Below are positions 9,082 through 18,617 of a DNA stretch of 64,000 nt, piece after piece. How positions within the stretch are numbered: position 1 is the first letter of the stretch; each line of letters starts with the position of its first letter. The DNA comes from Shimia abyssi (GTDB lineage: Bacteria; Pseudomonadota; Alphaproteobacteria; Rhodobacterales; Rhodobacteraceae): NCBI RefSeq assembly GCF_003014475.1, contig NZ_PYGJ01000004.1, positions 62,001 to 126,000 on the forward strand, read 5' to 3'. The notes under the pieces were generated by a model that was not told where the DNA came from, searched no databases, and saw nothing but the letters and a program-made list of their open reading frames with translations. Position numbers and translations under genes: made by a program.

Positions 9082-9405
9082 TTATTGCGCGACGCAGGCG
9101 TCGAAATAGGCTTTTCCGGGATCTTGCTTAAGCTGCTTGCGCTTCAGATCCTCGTAAACCCACTCAACAATCGCCGGAACCGAGGCAAGATATTTCTCCG
9201 CAACCGCCTCATCTTCGCCCGAGGTCATGGTTTCAAGCGCCTTTTTCTTGCTGGTGCGATCCTGGCGCAACTCAGCCGCGCGCGTCACAATGGCCGCCTG
9301 CAATTCGCACTCTGCCTGCTTTTCCGATGCATGTTCATGCGCAAAAACCGGCAAAGCGGGCACAGAGATGGCAACACTCAAGGCAACAGCAGACAGCAGA
9401 CGCAT
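9082..9405 (-). CDS. Small exported protein of unknown function
   Basis: A 107-aa protein with a clear Sec signal peptide (MRLLSAVALSVAISVPALPVFA) and a mature helical, charged region rich in Lys, Glu and Ala with one conserved-looking ECELQAAIVTRAAEL segment and a second Cys at the C-terminus (DACVAQ). I do not recognise a named family. The start at 9405 is chosen because GAGG lies 9 bases upstream; ATG at 9411 or GTG at 9426 are alternatives in the same frame. It lies between soxG and dnaG on the minus strand and is probably independent of the sarcosine oxidase operon. Confidence 0.6.
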   Translation of the reverse strand: MRLLSAVALSVAISVPALPVFAHEHASEKQAECELQAAIVTRAAELRQDRTSKKKALETMTSGEDEAVAEKYLASVPAIVEWVYEDLKRKQLKQDPGKAYFDACVAQ

Positions 9406-9447
9406 TTTCATTTTCCTCGTTCTCACAGCAGATAGGCCAATTAGATG

Positions 9448-9999
9448 TCAGGATGCGTCGCGCGCCGCAACCCCTTTCATGGCCGTTTCGACCTCGTGGA
9501 CCAGCGTCTTGGCCATCGACCGGAATGCCATAATCTGAAAGGCGCTGTCTCCAACACGCGTTATGGAAACGCTCATATGCTGCAACATGGTTCGCACCGT
9601 GTGACCGCGCTTGAACACAGCCGCGCGCAGATCAACGGGCACCAATCGCGCCAGCACATCTTCTGCCCCTTCGCCATATAAGCGCACCACAGCCCAGGCA
9701 TCGCTCTGATCAGTCAGTGCGCCATGCGCCTCCAGCGACGCCGCCGGTTCCGGCCCGATTAACATCACCTGCTCCCGCCCAATCCACACCACGCGTGCAC
9801 CGTCGCGCCCTGTGGCCCGGTTTGGTGCGGGCAATGCCATACCATGCGCCGCCTTCAAGGCCTCCGACAAAGCCGCGGTTTGTCCCTTGAACGGAGAAAT
9901 TGACGTCATCAACGTCATTGGAATCTCGCTCAGATGCACATCTCCGGCCGCAATCGGTAACAGGCCATCACAAGGCGATTTTGCATTCATTTCAGCCAC
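9448..9999 (-). CDS. soxG: Sarcosine oxidase gamma subunit SoxG
   Basis: This is the small gamma subunit of heterotetrameric sarcosine oxidase, a GcvT-like fold that packs against the alpha subunit. Recognisable blocks are EIPMTLMTSISPFKGQ near the N-terminus and DAWAVVRLYGEGAEDVLARL followed by VDLRAAVFKRGHTVRTML. It is last in the order soxB-soxD-soxA-soxG. I place the start at GTG 9999 (giving MAEMNAK), 8 bp after GGAGG and overlapping the soxA stop by 8 bp; ATG at 9990 is the alternative. Length is about 183 aa, normal for the family. Confidence 0.88.
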   Translation of the reverse strand: MAEMNAKSPCDGLLPIAAGDVHLSEIPMTLMTSISPFKGQTAALSEALKAAHGMALPAPNRATGRDGARVVWIGREQVMLIGPEPAASLEAHGALTDQSDAWAVVRLYGEGAEDVLARLVPVDLRAAVFKRGHTVRTMLQHMSVSITRVGDSAFQIMAFRSMAKTLVHEVETAMKGVAARDAS

Positions 10000-12922
10000 G
10001 CACACGCCCTCCTTCGGGATCAAAGAATACAGGATCACACACCACGCAACGCGCTGTCACATCGCGCAAGTGATCGACCATCACAACTTCTTCACCATGT
10101 CGCCCCCGCCCATTTCGCAGGAACGCCAACCCCAGATAACTCTCCATCGTTGGTGAATAGCCAACAGAAGTCGTATAGCCTTGCTCATTCTCGCGCACCG
10201 CTGCGGCCCCGACCTCAAACAAATGCGCCCCGGCCGTCAGTTGTTTAACCGGTCCCACCGGTTTCAACCCAACCAGCTGTTCACGGTCCGCGCCGCTCAA
10301 CCCTGGACGTTCGCTCATGGTTTTGCCTACACAGTCCTTCTTGGCGCTGACCATGCGTTCCATGCCAATATCGAACGCAGTGACACGCCCGTGAATTTCG
10401 GCATGGGTAATAAAGCCCTTCTCGATACGCAGAACATTCAGCGCCTCCATACCGTATAGCCCCCCACCCAGCGCCTCTGCTCGCCGGTTCAACTCTCCAA
10501 ACAGGCTTTCGCCAAACCGCGCCGGCACCGCAATCTCATAAGCGCGCTCACCGCTGAACGAAATCCGAAACAGCCGCCCACCGACACCCAGCACCTTAAT
10601 CGGCCCACAGGCCATGAACGGCCAGTTTTCGTCGGCCAGATCGTCGTCCACCAAATCATTCAAAAGATCACGCGCTTTGGGCCCGGCCACGGCAAATTGG
10701 GCCCACTGCTCGGTCACGGAAATCATCTGCACGTCCATCTGCGGACACAGACACTGATGCACAAATTCCAAATGCCGCAGCACCGGTCCCGCCGCTGCCG
10801 TTGTGGTGGTCATCACATAGCGTTGCTCGCCCAATCGCGCCGTGGTGCCGTCATCCATAACGGTGCCATCCTCGCGCAGCATCAGCCCATAGCGCGTGCG
10901 CCCCACCTTCAGGGTCGAGAACATGTTGGTATAGACAAAATCCAGAAATGCGCCCGCATCCGGCCCCTGAATGTCGATCTTGCCCAATGTGGACACATCA
11001 CACACTCCCACCGCATTGCGCACCATATTGACCTCCCGGTCACAGCTCTGGCGCCACGTCTTTTCCCCCCGCGCCGGGAAAAAGCTGGGACGGTACCATA
11101 GCCCTGCTTCGATCATCGGCGCACCGCGGTCCACGCTAACGTTGTGACTTGTGGTAAAACGCTGAGGTGCAAACCCCGCGCCCTGCGCGCCCGCACCCAG
11201 AGATGCGATCGATACCGGAACGTACGGCGGTCGGAACGTGGTTGTCCCCGTTTCCGGTATCCCGCGCCCCGTCGCATCCGCCAACACCGCCAATGCCGCC
11301 ACGTTGGAGTTCTTACCCTGATCCGGGCTCATGCCTTGGGTGGTATAGCGCTTCATATGCTCCACGCTGGCAAAATTCTCGCTCGCGGCCTGCTTCACAT
11401 CCTTGACCGTCACGTCATTCTGGAAATCCAGCCACGCGCGCCCCTTACCACCCACGGCCCAGAGCGGTGCCACCTCGTATGGTGCATCCTCCGCCTTCGG
11501 AATGTCTGTCACCTTGGCGCTGATCCCCAATGTATCCAACGCCACAATAGCTTGTGCCGCGCCTTCGCTCAGCGCCCCGTGTGTCGAGAACGTACCCTGA
11601 CACGCCCCGGCTGTCGTCATGCCTGGGATCATCCCATCCACCGGAACAAAAGACTGTATGGCTTCGTTCCAAACCGGTCGCCCATTCATATGACAGGTTA
11701 AATGTACACTCGGGTTCCACCCTCCGGATACGGCCAGACAGTCAGTCTCCACCTTGTCCTCGCCGCTCAAGCTGCGAAAGGTCACGCTCTCCAGTCCCTT
11801 ACGGCCAGAGCTGTTACACACTTCCGCCCCGCGATAGACTGGATAGTCATTGCTGTCTGTCGCATCCCGGCGATTGTCGATCACAGCCGCCACATGCACA
11901 CCCGCTGCAATCAGATCACGCGCGGTTTGATGCACGCCATCATTGTTGCCAAACACAGTCACTCGCCGCCCCGGCGCCACGCCATATCGGTTCAGATAGG
12001 TGCGCACAGCGCTGGCCGTCATTATACCCGGCCGGTCGTTGTTCTGAAACGCCACGGGCCGCTCTATCGCACCCGCGCACAGGATCGCGCGCTTGGCCAC
12101 GATCCGCCAGAAACACTCCAGCGGACGCCCGCCGCGATCCCCAAGGTGATGCGCCACGCGTTCCAGCGCACCATATGTGCCCTGATCATAGGCCCCCGTT
12201 ACAGTTGTACGTGTCATCAACCGCACATTCGGCATCGCCTCCAGCTCAGCAACAACGCCAGCCGCCCAATCGGCCCCAGCCATGCCGCCAACCTCTTCGG
12301 TCTCGCCATTCAATCGACCGCCCATCAGCCGGTCTTCCTCAGCCAGGATCACATCCGCCCCCGCGCGCGCCGCTGTCAGTGCCGCCATCAACCCGGCAGG
12401 CCCCGCGCCAATCACCAACAGGTCACAGAACGCAAAAGCCTTTTCATACCTATCCGGATTATGCGCCCCGCTCAGCGCACCCAATCCCGCAGACCGACGG
12501 ATGATCGGCTCGTAGATCTTCTCCCAAAACGCCTTGGGCCACATGAAGGTCTTGTAATAAAATCCCGCCCCCAGAAACGGTGCCGCCAGATCATTGACCG
12601 ACAACATATCCCAGTGCAGACTTGGCCACCGGTTTTGCGACCGCGTCTCCAACCCGTCAAATATCTCCTGCATTGTGGCGCGTACATTTGGATCCTGCGC
12701 AGCGCCGCGTCCAACGGTCAACAGCGCATTCGCTTCTTCGCTGCCCGCACCCATCACACCGCGCGGGCGATGATATTTGAACGATCGCGCCACCAACTTG
12801 ACCTCGTTGGCCATCAAAGCCGACGCCACCGTGTCACCTTCAAACCCCTGAAACACGTTCCCGTCGAACCGGAACGACACCGGCTTGGTGCGGTCGATCA
12901 ATCCCTTGCCCGACAACCTCAT
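9992..12922 (-). CDS. soxA: Sarcosine oxidase alpha subunit SoxA
   Basis: The 976-aa alpha subunit of heterotetrameric sarcosine oxidase, which oxidatively demethylates sarcosine to glycine and passes the methyl group to tetrahydrofolate. It has an N-terminal ferredoxin-like domain without iron-sulfur cysteines (about residues 1-95), a dinucleotide-binding motif IGAGPAGLMA at 171-180, a second nucleotide-binding region (VTVFGNNDGVHQTARDL), and C-terminal GcvT-type folate-binding domains from about residue 600. Its ATG overlaps the soxD stop (12919-12922) and its stop overlaps soxG, so the four genes form one translationally coupled operon. Confidence 0.96.
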   Translation of the reverse strand: MRLSGKGLIDRTKPVSFRFDGNVFQGFEGDTVASALMANEVKLVARSFKYHRPRGVMGAGSEEANALLTVGRGAAQDPNVRATMQEIFDGLETRSQNRWPSLHWDMLSVNDLAAPFLGAGFYYKTFMWPKAFWEKIYEPIIRRSAGLGALSGAHNPDRYEKAFAFCDLLVIGAGPAGLMAALTAARAGADVILAEEDRLMGGRLNGETEEVGGMAGADWAAGVVAELEAMPNVRLMTRTTVTGAYDQGTYGALERVAHHLGDRGGRPLECFWRIVAKRAILCAGAIERPVAFQNNDRPGIMTASAVRTYLNRYGVAPGRRVTVFGNNDGVHQTARDLIAAGVHVAAVIDNRRDATDSNDYPVYRGAEVCNSSGRKGLESVTFRSLSGEDKVETDCLAVSGGWNPSVHLTCHMNGRPVWNEAIQSFVPVDGMIPGMTTAGACQGTFSTHGALSEGAAQAIVALDTLGISAKVTDIPKAEDAPYEVAPLWAVGGKGRAWLDFQNDVTVKDVKQAASENFASVEHMKRYTTQGMSPDQGKNSNVAALAVLADATGRGIPETGTTTFRPPYVPVSIASLGAGAQGAGFAPQRFTTSHNVSVDRGAPMIEAGLWYRPSFFPARGEKTWRQSCDREVNMVRNAVGVCDVSTLGKIDIQGPDAGAFLDFVYTNMFSTLKVGRTRYGLMLREDGTVMDDGTTARLGEQRYVMTTTTAAAGPVLRHLEFVHQCLCPQMDVQMISVTEQWAQFAVAGPKARDLLNDLVDDDLADENWPFMACGPIKVLGVGGRLFRISFSGERAYEIAVPARFGESLFGELNRRAEALGGGLYGMEALNVLRIEKGFITHAEIHGRVTAFDIGMERMVSAKKDCVGKTMSERPGLSGADREQLVGLKPVGPVKQLTAGAHLFEVGAAAVRENEQGYTTSVGYSPTMESYLGLAFLRNGRGRHGEEVVMVDHLRDVTARCVVCDPVFFDPEGGRVRG

Positions 12923-13191
12923 GCCATGGCCTCCTTCGCGTCAGAGGCCAGCTCTGTCTGCAAAACCTCATGGGTCACCGTGTTGCGGGTCACGACCAGC
13001 CACGCACCGCATCCACCCTCATGATACCAAAGGTCTCGTGTCACCCCGGCCGGGTTGTCGCGATTGTGCACATAGTCATCCCACGCAATATCCCCGTCAT
13101 CCGGATCCGGGCGCGACAATGCTACCGCATCCCCCACATAGTAAAACTCGCGCCGGTCGCGCTCTCCGCAAATGGGACAGGTGATCCTCAT
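12919..13191 (-). CDS. soxD: Sarcosine oxidase delta subunit SoxD
   Basis: A 90-aa zinc-binding delta subunit of sarcosine oxidase. The ligands are visible as CPICG (C5, C8) near the N-terminus and the LWYHEGGCGAWL segment further on, which supplies His and Cys. It is placed between soxB and soxA, the standard gene order, and overlaps soxA by 4 bp (ATGA). The length is typical. The subunit has a structural role in the alpha-beta-gamma-delta complex. Confidence 0.95.
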   Translation of the reverse strand: MRITCPICGERDRREFYYVGDAVALSRPDPDDGDIAWDDYVHNRDNPAGVTRDLWYHEGGCGAWLVVTRNTVTHEVLQTELASDAKEAMA

Positions 13192-13252
13192 GATTGCGCC
13201 CTTACTTCTCTATGTTCCCAAATACCCATGACCCAAACCTCTTCCTGCGCGA

Positions 13253-14521
13253 TCAGTGCAGATTATGCTGCGCGCCCGTGCCTTCTTCGTCCATGATCCC
13301 TACGCCGGTGCGGAACCGATCCAACCGGAACTTCTCCGCCACCTCATGTGGTCTGTCCGTGGCCATCAAATGCGCCATGCACCAACCAGATGCAGGCACC
13401 GCTTTGAAACCGCCATAGTTCCAGCCACAATCGATATACAGACCGTCAATCCCGTCAATCCGATCAATGATAGGCGAGCCGTCCGGCGTCATATCCATGA
13501 TCCCTCCCCAGCTGCGCAGCACCTTGGCCTTTCCGATCATCGGCATCAGCGTCATGCCCGCTTCCATCACGTGCTCTTTCATTGGCAGATTGCCGCGCTG
13601 CGCGTATGACGCATAAAAATCCAGATCACCACCAAACACCAATCCACCCTTGTCAGACTGGCTGATATAAAAATGCCCCATGCCAAAGCTGACCACGTGA
13701 TCAATCACCGGCTTCAAACCCTCGGTCACAAACGCCTGCAACACATGGCTCTCAATAGGCAAACGTCGACCGGCCATCGCAGCCACCTGCCCCGAGCGCC
13801 CGGCCACGATGATCCCCACCTTCTTGGCACGGATTGGTCCCCGACTGGTCTGCACGCCTTTGACAACGCCGTCCTCAATGTCGATCCCGGTCACTTCGCA
13901 GTTTTGCACCAGATCAACGCCCCGATCCGAGGCACCGCGCGCATAGCCCCACGCCACCGCATCATGTCGCGCTGTACCGCCGCGCGGATGCATCAACCCG
14001 CCGTAAATCGGAAACCGGGTTTGCTCAAAGTCTAGATAAGGTAGATGTTTGCGCACCCCCTCGCGATCCAGCAAAACCGCGTCATCACCCTGATTGATCA
14101 TCATATTGCCGCGCCGCGCAAAGGCATCACGCTGCCCATCAGAATGGAACAGGTTGATCAATCCGCGCTGCGAATGCATCACGTTGTAATTCAGATCTTC
14201 CTCAAGACCTTCCCACAGTTTCAGCGAATGGGAATAGAACTCCGAGTTGCCCTGCAAAAAGTAGTTTGCGCGCACGATCGTCGTGTTACGCCCAACGTTG
14301 CCGCCACCCAGATAGCCCTTTTCCAAAACCGCAACATTGGTAAGCCCGTGGTTCTTGGCCAGATAATAAGCCGTCGACAATCCGTGACCGCCCCCGCCGA
14401 TAATCACCAGATCATACTCGGGTTTTGGTTGCACTTCTCGCCAGTGCCCTTGCCAACCCTTGTTACCAGTCAGTCCCTCTTTCAGAACGCGCCAACCAGA
14501 AAACTTACCGGAATACCCCAT
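13253..14521 (-). CDS. soxB: Sarcosine oxidase beta subunit SoxB
   Basis: The 422-aa beta subunit carries the flavin site where sarcosine is oxidised. The N-terminal FAD motif IIGGGGHGLST is at residues 40-50, followed by NVGRNTTIVRANY and the HPRGGTARHDAVAWGYARG segment (178-196), a region expected to hold the flavin-linked histidine. Gln, Tyr and Gly blocks near the C-terminus (DCGWNYGGFKAVPASG) match the family. It is the first gene of soxBDAG. The ATG at 14521 has a purine-rich stretch upstream (GAGAGGCCTAGG). No one-carbon genes (glyA, purU) are visible next to it. Confidence 0.96.
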   Translation of the reverse strand: MGYSGKFSGWRVLKEGLTGNKGWQGHWREVQPKPEYDLVIIGGGGHGLSTAYYLAKNHGLTNVAVLEKGYLGGGNVGRNTTIVRANYFLQGNSEFYSHSLKLWEGLEEDLNYNVMHSQRGLINLFHSDGQRDAFARRGNMMINQGDDAVLLDREGVRKHLPYLDFEQTRFPIYGGLMHPRGGTARHDAVAWGYARGASDRGVDLVQNCEVTGIDIEDGVVKGVQTSRGPIRAKKVGIIVAGRSGQVAAMAGRRLPIESHVLQAFVTEGLKPVIDHVVSFGMGHFYISQSDKGGLVFGGDLDFYASYAQRGNLPMKEHVMEAGMTLMPMIGKAKVLRSWGGIMDMTPDGSPIIDRIDGIDGLYIDCGWNYGGFKAVPASGWCMAHLMATDRPHEVAEKFRLDRFRTGVGIMDEEGTGAQHNLH

Positions 14522-14644
14522 CCTAGGCCTCTCTATTCGTCACCACGTAACCTCACGCAATTTGCACAGTTGCTCGCGATTAGTTCACTTTGCAATCACT
14601 TTGTTCAGGCAGTAGTCTCCCAAGAACTAAAGAAGTGGGGAATT

Positions 14645-15532
14645 ATGAACGTCAAGACTTTGCTGACCGTTCTGGGGATCGGTTTATCGGCAAGCTGGGC
14701 AGGCGCGGGGGAGTTCAAGTCACCAGATATTCTGGTCTTGGGCGACAGCCAGGTTTCTTTTGGATCGGGACCAGCCTATGTCAGTTTTTTCGAAAACCTC
14801 AAAGAGAATTGCCAGCCAAACAAACGACAGGCCCGCCAGCTAAAGAAACTTGGCGAGGCCAGCGTTGGTGTGATCGGAGTGCGTTCAACATCTCTACACT
14901 CGTGGAACGCTAAATCGGGCAAAGCCAAAGGCATGATCTGTGACGTTGATCCAAAATGGAAGGTCAACGCAGGCAGCTACGGCATTCTGAACACCACAAA
15001 AAACCCTTACGTTCAGATTGGCCAGGGCGCGAAATACCAGTTCTGTCAAAAGAATACCCCAGCGTTCAAAGCGATGCTGCGCCCCAACTATTACGAACCC
15101 AAACTGCTCATCATGGCGTTTCTGGGCAATTCCACGGGCACTTGGATCGACGAACCAGCCAAAGCCGTGACTGACGTTAAAGTAATGGAAAAAAACCTAC
15201 CACCCGACATGCCTTGCATCTTTATGACCACGGCGCCGGGCTATAGCGAAAAAATCAACGCCCGCCGTCGCGCCGCTCAGGAAAGCATACGTGCGGCTTT
15301 TGCCAAAACTGGCAGCCGATGCAGTTTCATCAGCGGTCTCACCCCCAAAACCGAAGCCTTGAACGAGGGTGTAAAATCCCACTTTCGCCGGAAACAATCT
15401 GGCGCAGTGCGTGATCCTTATCACCCGAACAAAAAGGCTGCCCGCAAGCATTTGGGTGCCTTGCGTGGCGAACTTTGCAACGCGATTTACGATCAGCTCT
15501 CGGACATGGAAACCGCCGCGTTGGTCGAATAA
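14645..15532 (+). CDS. Exported SGNH-like hydrolase of unknown substrate
   Basis: A 295-aa protein with a signal peptide (MNVKTLLTVLGIGLSASWAGA) followed at once by PDILVLGDSQVSFGSG, where GDSQ at residues 33-36 resembles the SGNH/GDSL nucleophile block with Ser35. Near the C-terminus, DPYHPN (Asp257, His260) looks like the D-x-x-H catalytic pair of the same superfamily. Five or more Cys are spread through the mature part, fitting a periplasmic location. The ATG at 14645 is preceded by GTGGGG; the frame is open far upstream but antisense to soxB there. The superfamily call is motif-based and the substrate is unknown. Confidence 0.6.
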   Translation: MNVKTLLTVLGIGLSASWAGAGEFKSPDILVLGDSQVSFGSGPAYVSFFENLKENCQPNKRQARQLKKLGEASVGVIGVRSTSLHSWNAKSGKAKGMICDVDPKWKVNAGSYGILNTTKNPYVQIGQGAKYQFCQKNTPAFKAMLRPNYYEPKLLIMAFLGNSTGTWIDEPAKAVTDVKVMEKNLPPDMPCIFMTTAPGYSEKINARRRAAQESIRAAFAKTGSRCSFISGLTPKTEALNEGVKSHFRRKQSGAVRDPYHPNKKAARKHLGALRGELCNAIYDQLSDMETAALVE

Positions 15533-15539
15533 CGTCTCA

Positions 15540-16439
15540 CTAAAAGATATAGCGAAAACTAAACCCGGCAATTGGCGCGGGATCATAGCTCTGCGAACTG
15601 ACCACGGACCCCGCAGTGTTTTCCAGTTGCAAACGGCCATCAAACTCGGCGCCCGCAAAGGCCGACAGCGTTAGCGCTCGCGACGGTTTGAATTCGACCG
15701 ACATCACAACTGGCACGCTAGAATCTTCCCCAACACCACCCGGTGCCACTCCACTGTTATCCAACAGGAACCGCACCTTTTCGCTACGCGTAATCAGAGA
15801 CACGTTCACCGTGTCGCTGGCTTCGTAGGTCAGAGAAACCCCCGGCCCTTGGGATGCCCCCAGCCCAGCGCCCGTACTCAGGTTCCATCGATCAGCAATG
15901 TCCCAATCCACTAAAAGCGCGGGGAAAATCTCGACCCCATTGGTACCCAGTTCAGAGAACACTCCCATTGCCGGGCCAATCCGCAGGTTTGGGTTAATTT
16001 TCCAACTGACGCCACCAAATACGCCATATGTCATACTGTCCGAAGCGCTCGCGCCGCTCTCGTAGTCCCACCGCACCTGTGGCGACACAAATACTGCGCC
16101 AGTTTCACCAAACGTGAAACGCACCGGAGCAGACACACGAAAATCCGTCACATTGCCCCATGGCGCGGGCCCTGCAAAATCGTAGTCAAGCTGCCCATAA
16201 CTGGCCAATACGCCATAGGACGTACCTTCCAGATCACGATACAACGCACCAGCGCGCAAGAATTGTCGGTTGGCCGAAAAGGTTCCTCCGCCGCTCAAAT
16301 CAGCCTCAAACTGATAAACCGCCAACCCATCCACAACCCAGGACCAGCCTGCACCGCGTTGCTGCGCAGCCACATCGCCGCCTGCGCAAACCATCATTGC
16401 CGCGCCAATTGCGGCCGCCACATGCCCGTATCTGATCAT
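15540..16439 (-). CDS. Outer-membrane beta-barrel protein (DUF6268-like)
   Basis: A 299-aa protein with a signal peptide (MIRYGHVAAAIGAAMMVCAG) and alternating amphipathic strands, with the C-terminal ending GFSFRYIF whose last residue is Phe, the usual outer-membrane insertion signal. Segments such as RQFLRAGALYRDLEGTSYGVLASY and WNLSTGAGLG fit beta strands. It resembles transporter-like barrel proteins often listed as DUF6268. The start at 16439 is chosen because upstream residues in frame do not look like a signal peptide. It converges on the SGNH-like gene with 7 bp between stops. Cargo or function unknown. Confidence 0.6.
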   Translation of the reverse strand: MIRYGHVAAAIGAAMMVCAGGDVAAQQRGAGWSWVVDGLAVYQFEADLSGGGTFSANRQFLRAGALYRDLEGTSYGVLASYGQLDYDFAGPAPWGNVTDFRVSAPVRFTFGETGAVFVSPQVRWDYESGASASDSMTYGVFGGVSWKINPNLRIGPAMGVFSELGTNGVEIFPALLVDWDIADRWNLSTGAGLGASQGPGVSLTYEASDTVNVSLITRSEKVRFLLDNSGVAPGGVGEDSSVPVVMSVEFKPSRALTLSAFAGAEFDGRLQLENTAGSVVSSQSYDPAPIAGFSFRYIF

Positions 16440-16583
16440 TTTGTGCCCTAACACCCAGCTCTCGCCCAACAACACGTCGGATTTCAGAGGTTTACGCAAT
16501 GGGAATTCGAGTGGATTAAATAGATTGGGGTGAACCGCTCCGCAAAAGGCACAGTTTTATGCATCAGCCGGGCAAATTTGCAC

Positions 16584-17183
16584 CTAGTCCGGGGTCGCTG
16601 CCTGTCGTTCTGCAAGCGTCAGAATACGCGGCTCGACCACCGGCTGGCGCGCGTCATCAAAGAACGGCGTGTCGCGGGCCGTGCCCTTTAACACTGCCCC
16701 AAAATGACGCCGCAGCACTTGCAAACCAAGTTTTGCAAATCCACGATCCCTAAGCGTACCCGGACCGGGCTGGGCAAATTTGGTATGTACCACGGTCGTT
16801 ACCGGCCCAATCATCTGCCCTACGTCGTCCCCCTGCATCAATGCGGTCAAAACGCCGACAAACGCCAACTTGGGACTAGGCAGTGTGGTGCAGACCGGCG
16901 TGTCACAGCATGACGCATACCAACGCAATACCCCCTTGGGTGACAACCGCAAACAGGCCAGATGCTCGGCACCGGCCACGATCCGAAACCGGTTGGGTAG
17001 GGTCTGGAAAATGTCCGACCCACCCCGAGGTTTCAAAATTTCATCAGCCCCCAGCGCGTGCGCCCCAGCCTGACAATCCTTGCAATAACAAATCAAATGC
17101 GAACCCGTTTTCGGGCTCGCATCTTGTATTTCCGCGCGAAATGCTCCGCATCTACACGCTATAGCAATATCCCTGCCCGACAC
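16584..17183 (-). CDS. DUF6151-like zinc-type protein related to GFA fold
   Basis: A 199-aa protein with cysteine clusters C10-R-C12 (ACRCG), C32, C34, C37 (ICYCKDCQAG) and later SCCDTPVC, the arrangement of glutathione-dependent formaldehyde-activating (GFA)-like zinc proteins and DUF6151. The role is unknown. It starts 3 bp after the gdhA stop codon on the same strand, so it is almost certainly co-transcribed and perhaps translationally coupled with glutamate dehydrogenase. Length is longer than a classical GFA protein (about 130-190 aa). Confidence 0.65.
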   Translation of the reverse strand: MSGRDIAIACRCGAFRAEIQDASPKTGSHLICYCKDCQAGAHALGADEILKPRGGSDIFQTLPNRFRIVAGAEHLACLRLSPKGVLRWYASCCDTPVCTTLPSPKLAFVGVLTALMQGDDVGQMIGPVTTVVHTKFAQPGPGTLRDRGFAKLGLQVLRRHFGAVLKGTARDTPFFDDARQPVVEPRILTLAERQAATPD

Positions 17184-17186
17184 GGC

Positions 17187-18617
17187 CTAGAGCCCTTTGG
17201 CCCGATAACTCGACGCAACCTTGTCAATCGACACCAGATAGGCCGCCGTGCGCAGATCTTGGACATCCGCCCGGCTATGCCAGACGTCGCGCATCGACTG
17301 ATAGGCGATCCGCATCGTGTCATCCAACCCGGATCGGACAAGCTCCAGCTCATCCGCGCCACGCAAATACTTGTTCTTGAACTCAGGTGTCATCGACCAC
17401 GCATCGCCAAGATACCGGTCCAGACGCTCCAATTCGTCTATCACCAGCTGGTGGCGTGCCTCTTCCTGTCGACGCTGCATTCGGCCAAATCGAATATGGC
17501 TAAGGTTTTTGACCCATTCAAAATAGGACACAGTCACACCACCGGCGTTTGCATACATGTCCGGAATGATCACTGTGCCTTTCTCGCGCAGAATCTCATC
17601 TGCACCCGCTGTCACCGGACCATTCGCGGCCTCGATAATCAACGGCGCCTTGATCCGCGCCGCGTTTGCGAGGTTTATCACCCCTTCCAGTGCCGCCGGG
17701 ATCAGAATGTCGCATTCCTCTTCCATGACGGCTTCGCCTTCTGCGTGGTGCGTGGCATCCGGATACCCTGAGACGCCGCCATGCTTGGTGAGCCATTGAT
17801 GAACCCCATCAACGTCCAGACCGCTTGGATTGAACAGCGCCCCGTCTCGCTCGATTATCCCGATAACCCGCGCACCATCTTCGTCGCTCAAAAACTTGGC
17901 CGCGTGGTAGCCCACGTTGCCAAGCCCTTGCACGATAATCCGCTTACCATCCAGAGATCCGGAAAGCCCGGCCTTCTCAACATCGCGAACATCGCGGAAA
18001 AACTCGCGCAATGCGTATTGCACCCCCCGTCCTGTTGCCTCGACACGGCCTGAAATTCCGCCCGCGTTCAGTGGCTTGCCTGTCACACAGGCTTTTGCGT
18101 TGATATCGGTCGTGTTCATCCGCGCATATTGGTCAGCAATCCACGCCATCTCGCGCTCGCCCGTGCCCATATCAGGCGCAGGCACGTTCTGACTCGGATG
18201 GATCAAATCACGTTTCGCCAATTCGTAAGCAAAGCGACGCGTGATACGCTCCAACTCGTGCTCATCATATTCTCTAGGATCAATACACAACCCACCTTTG
18301 GAGCCTCCAAAAGGGGCCTCAACCAGCGCGCATTTATACGTCATCAGCGCAGCAAGCGCTTCTACCTCATCTTGATTGACTGTCGGGGCGAAACGAATAC
18401 CGCCTTTAACCGGCTCCATATGTTCCGAGTGAACAGACCGATACCCGGTAAAGGTTTGTATTTGTCCGCGCAACCGCACGCCAAAACGCACTGTATACGT
18501 CGCGTTGCATACGCGAATCTTCTCTTCCAACCCAGGTGGCAGGTCCATCAAAGCAACGGCCCGATTGAACATCAGGTCTACACTCTCACGGAAACTCGGT
18601 TCATTTCTTGCGCTCAT
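17187..18617 (-). CDS. Glu/Leu/Phe/Val dehydrogenase family, probably glutamate dehydrogenase
   Basis: A 476-aa oxidoreductase linking 2-oxoglutarate and glutamate. The catalytic signature KCALVEAPFGGSKGGLCIDP contains the active-site lysines; RIIVQGLGNVGYHAAKFLSD is the NAD(P)-binding motif GxGxxG in the second domain. NAGGVTVSYFEWVKN matches the family C-terminal block. The length is a little more than the usual 410-450 aa. Strand and spacing suggest it leads a two-gene unit with the DUF6151 gene. Amino-acid preference (Glu versus Leu/Phe/Val) cannot be read from the sequence with certainty, but this form in marine alphaproteobacteria is normally glutamate dehydrogenase. Confidence 0.88.
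   Translation of the reverse strand: MSARNEPSFRESVDLMFNRAVALMDLPPGLEEKIRVCNATYTVRFGVRLRGQIQTFTGYRSVHSEHMEPVKGGIRFAPTVNQDEVEALAALMTYKCALVEAPFGGSKGGLCIDPREYDEHELERITRRFAYELAKRDLIHPSQNVPAPDMGTGEREMAWIADQYARMNTTDINAKACVTGKPLNAGGISGRVEATGRGVQYALREFFRDVRDVEKAGLSGSLDGKRIIVQGLGNVGYHAAKFLSDEDGARVIGIIERDGALFNPSGLDVDGVHQWLTKHGGVSGYPDATHHAEGEAVMEEECDILIPAALEGVINLANAARIKAPLIIEAANGPVTAGADEILREKGTVIIPDMYANAGGVTVSYFEWVKNLSHIRFGRMQRRQEEARHQLVIDELERLDRYLGDAWSMTPEFKNKYLRGADELELVRSGLDDTMRIAYQSMRDVWHSRADVQDLRTAAYLVSIDKVASSYRAKGL

Noticed and set aside
11702-13024. A 440-codon plus-strand open frame opposite soxA
   Set aside because: It is antisense to the strongly conserved soxA and shows no family features; its composition is that of a shadow frame.
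14045-14644. In-frame upstream extension of the SGNH-like gene
   Set aside because: It is antisense to soxB and lacks a signal peptide; the ATG at 14645 begins a proper signal peptide with a ribosome site.
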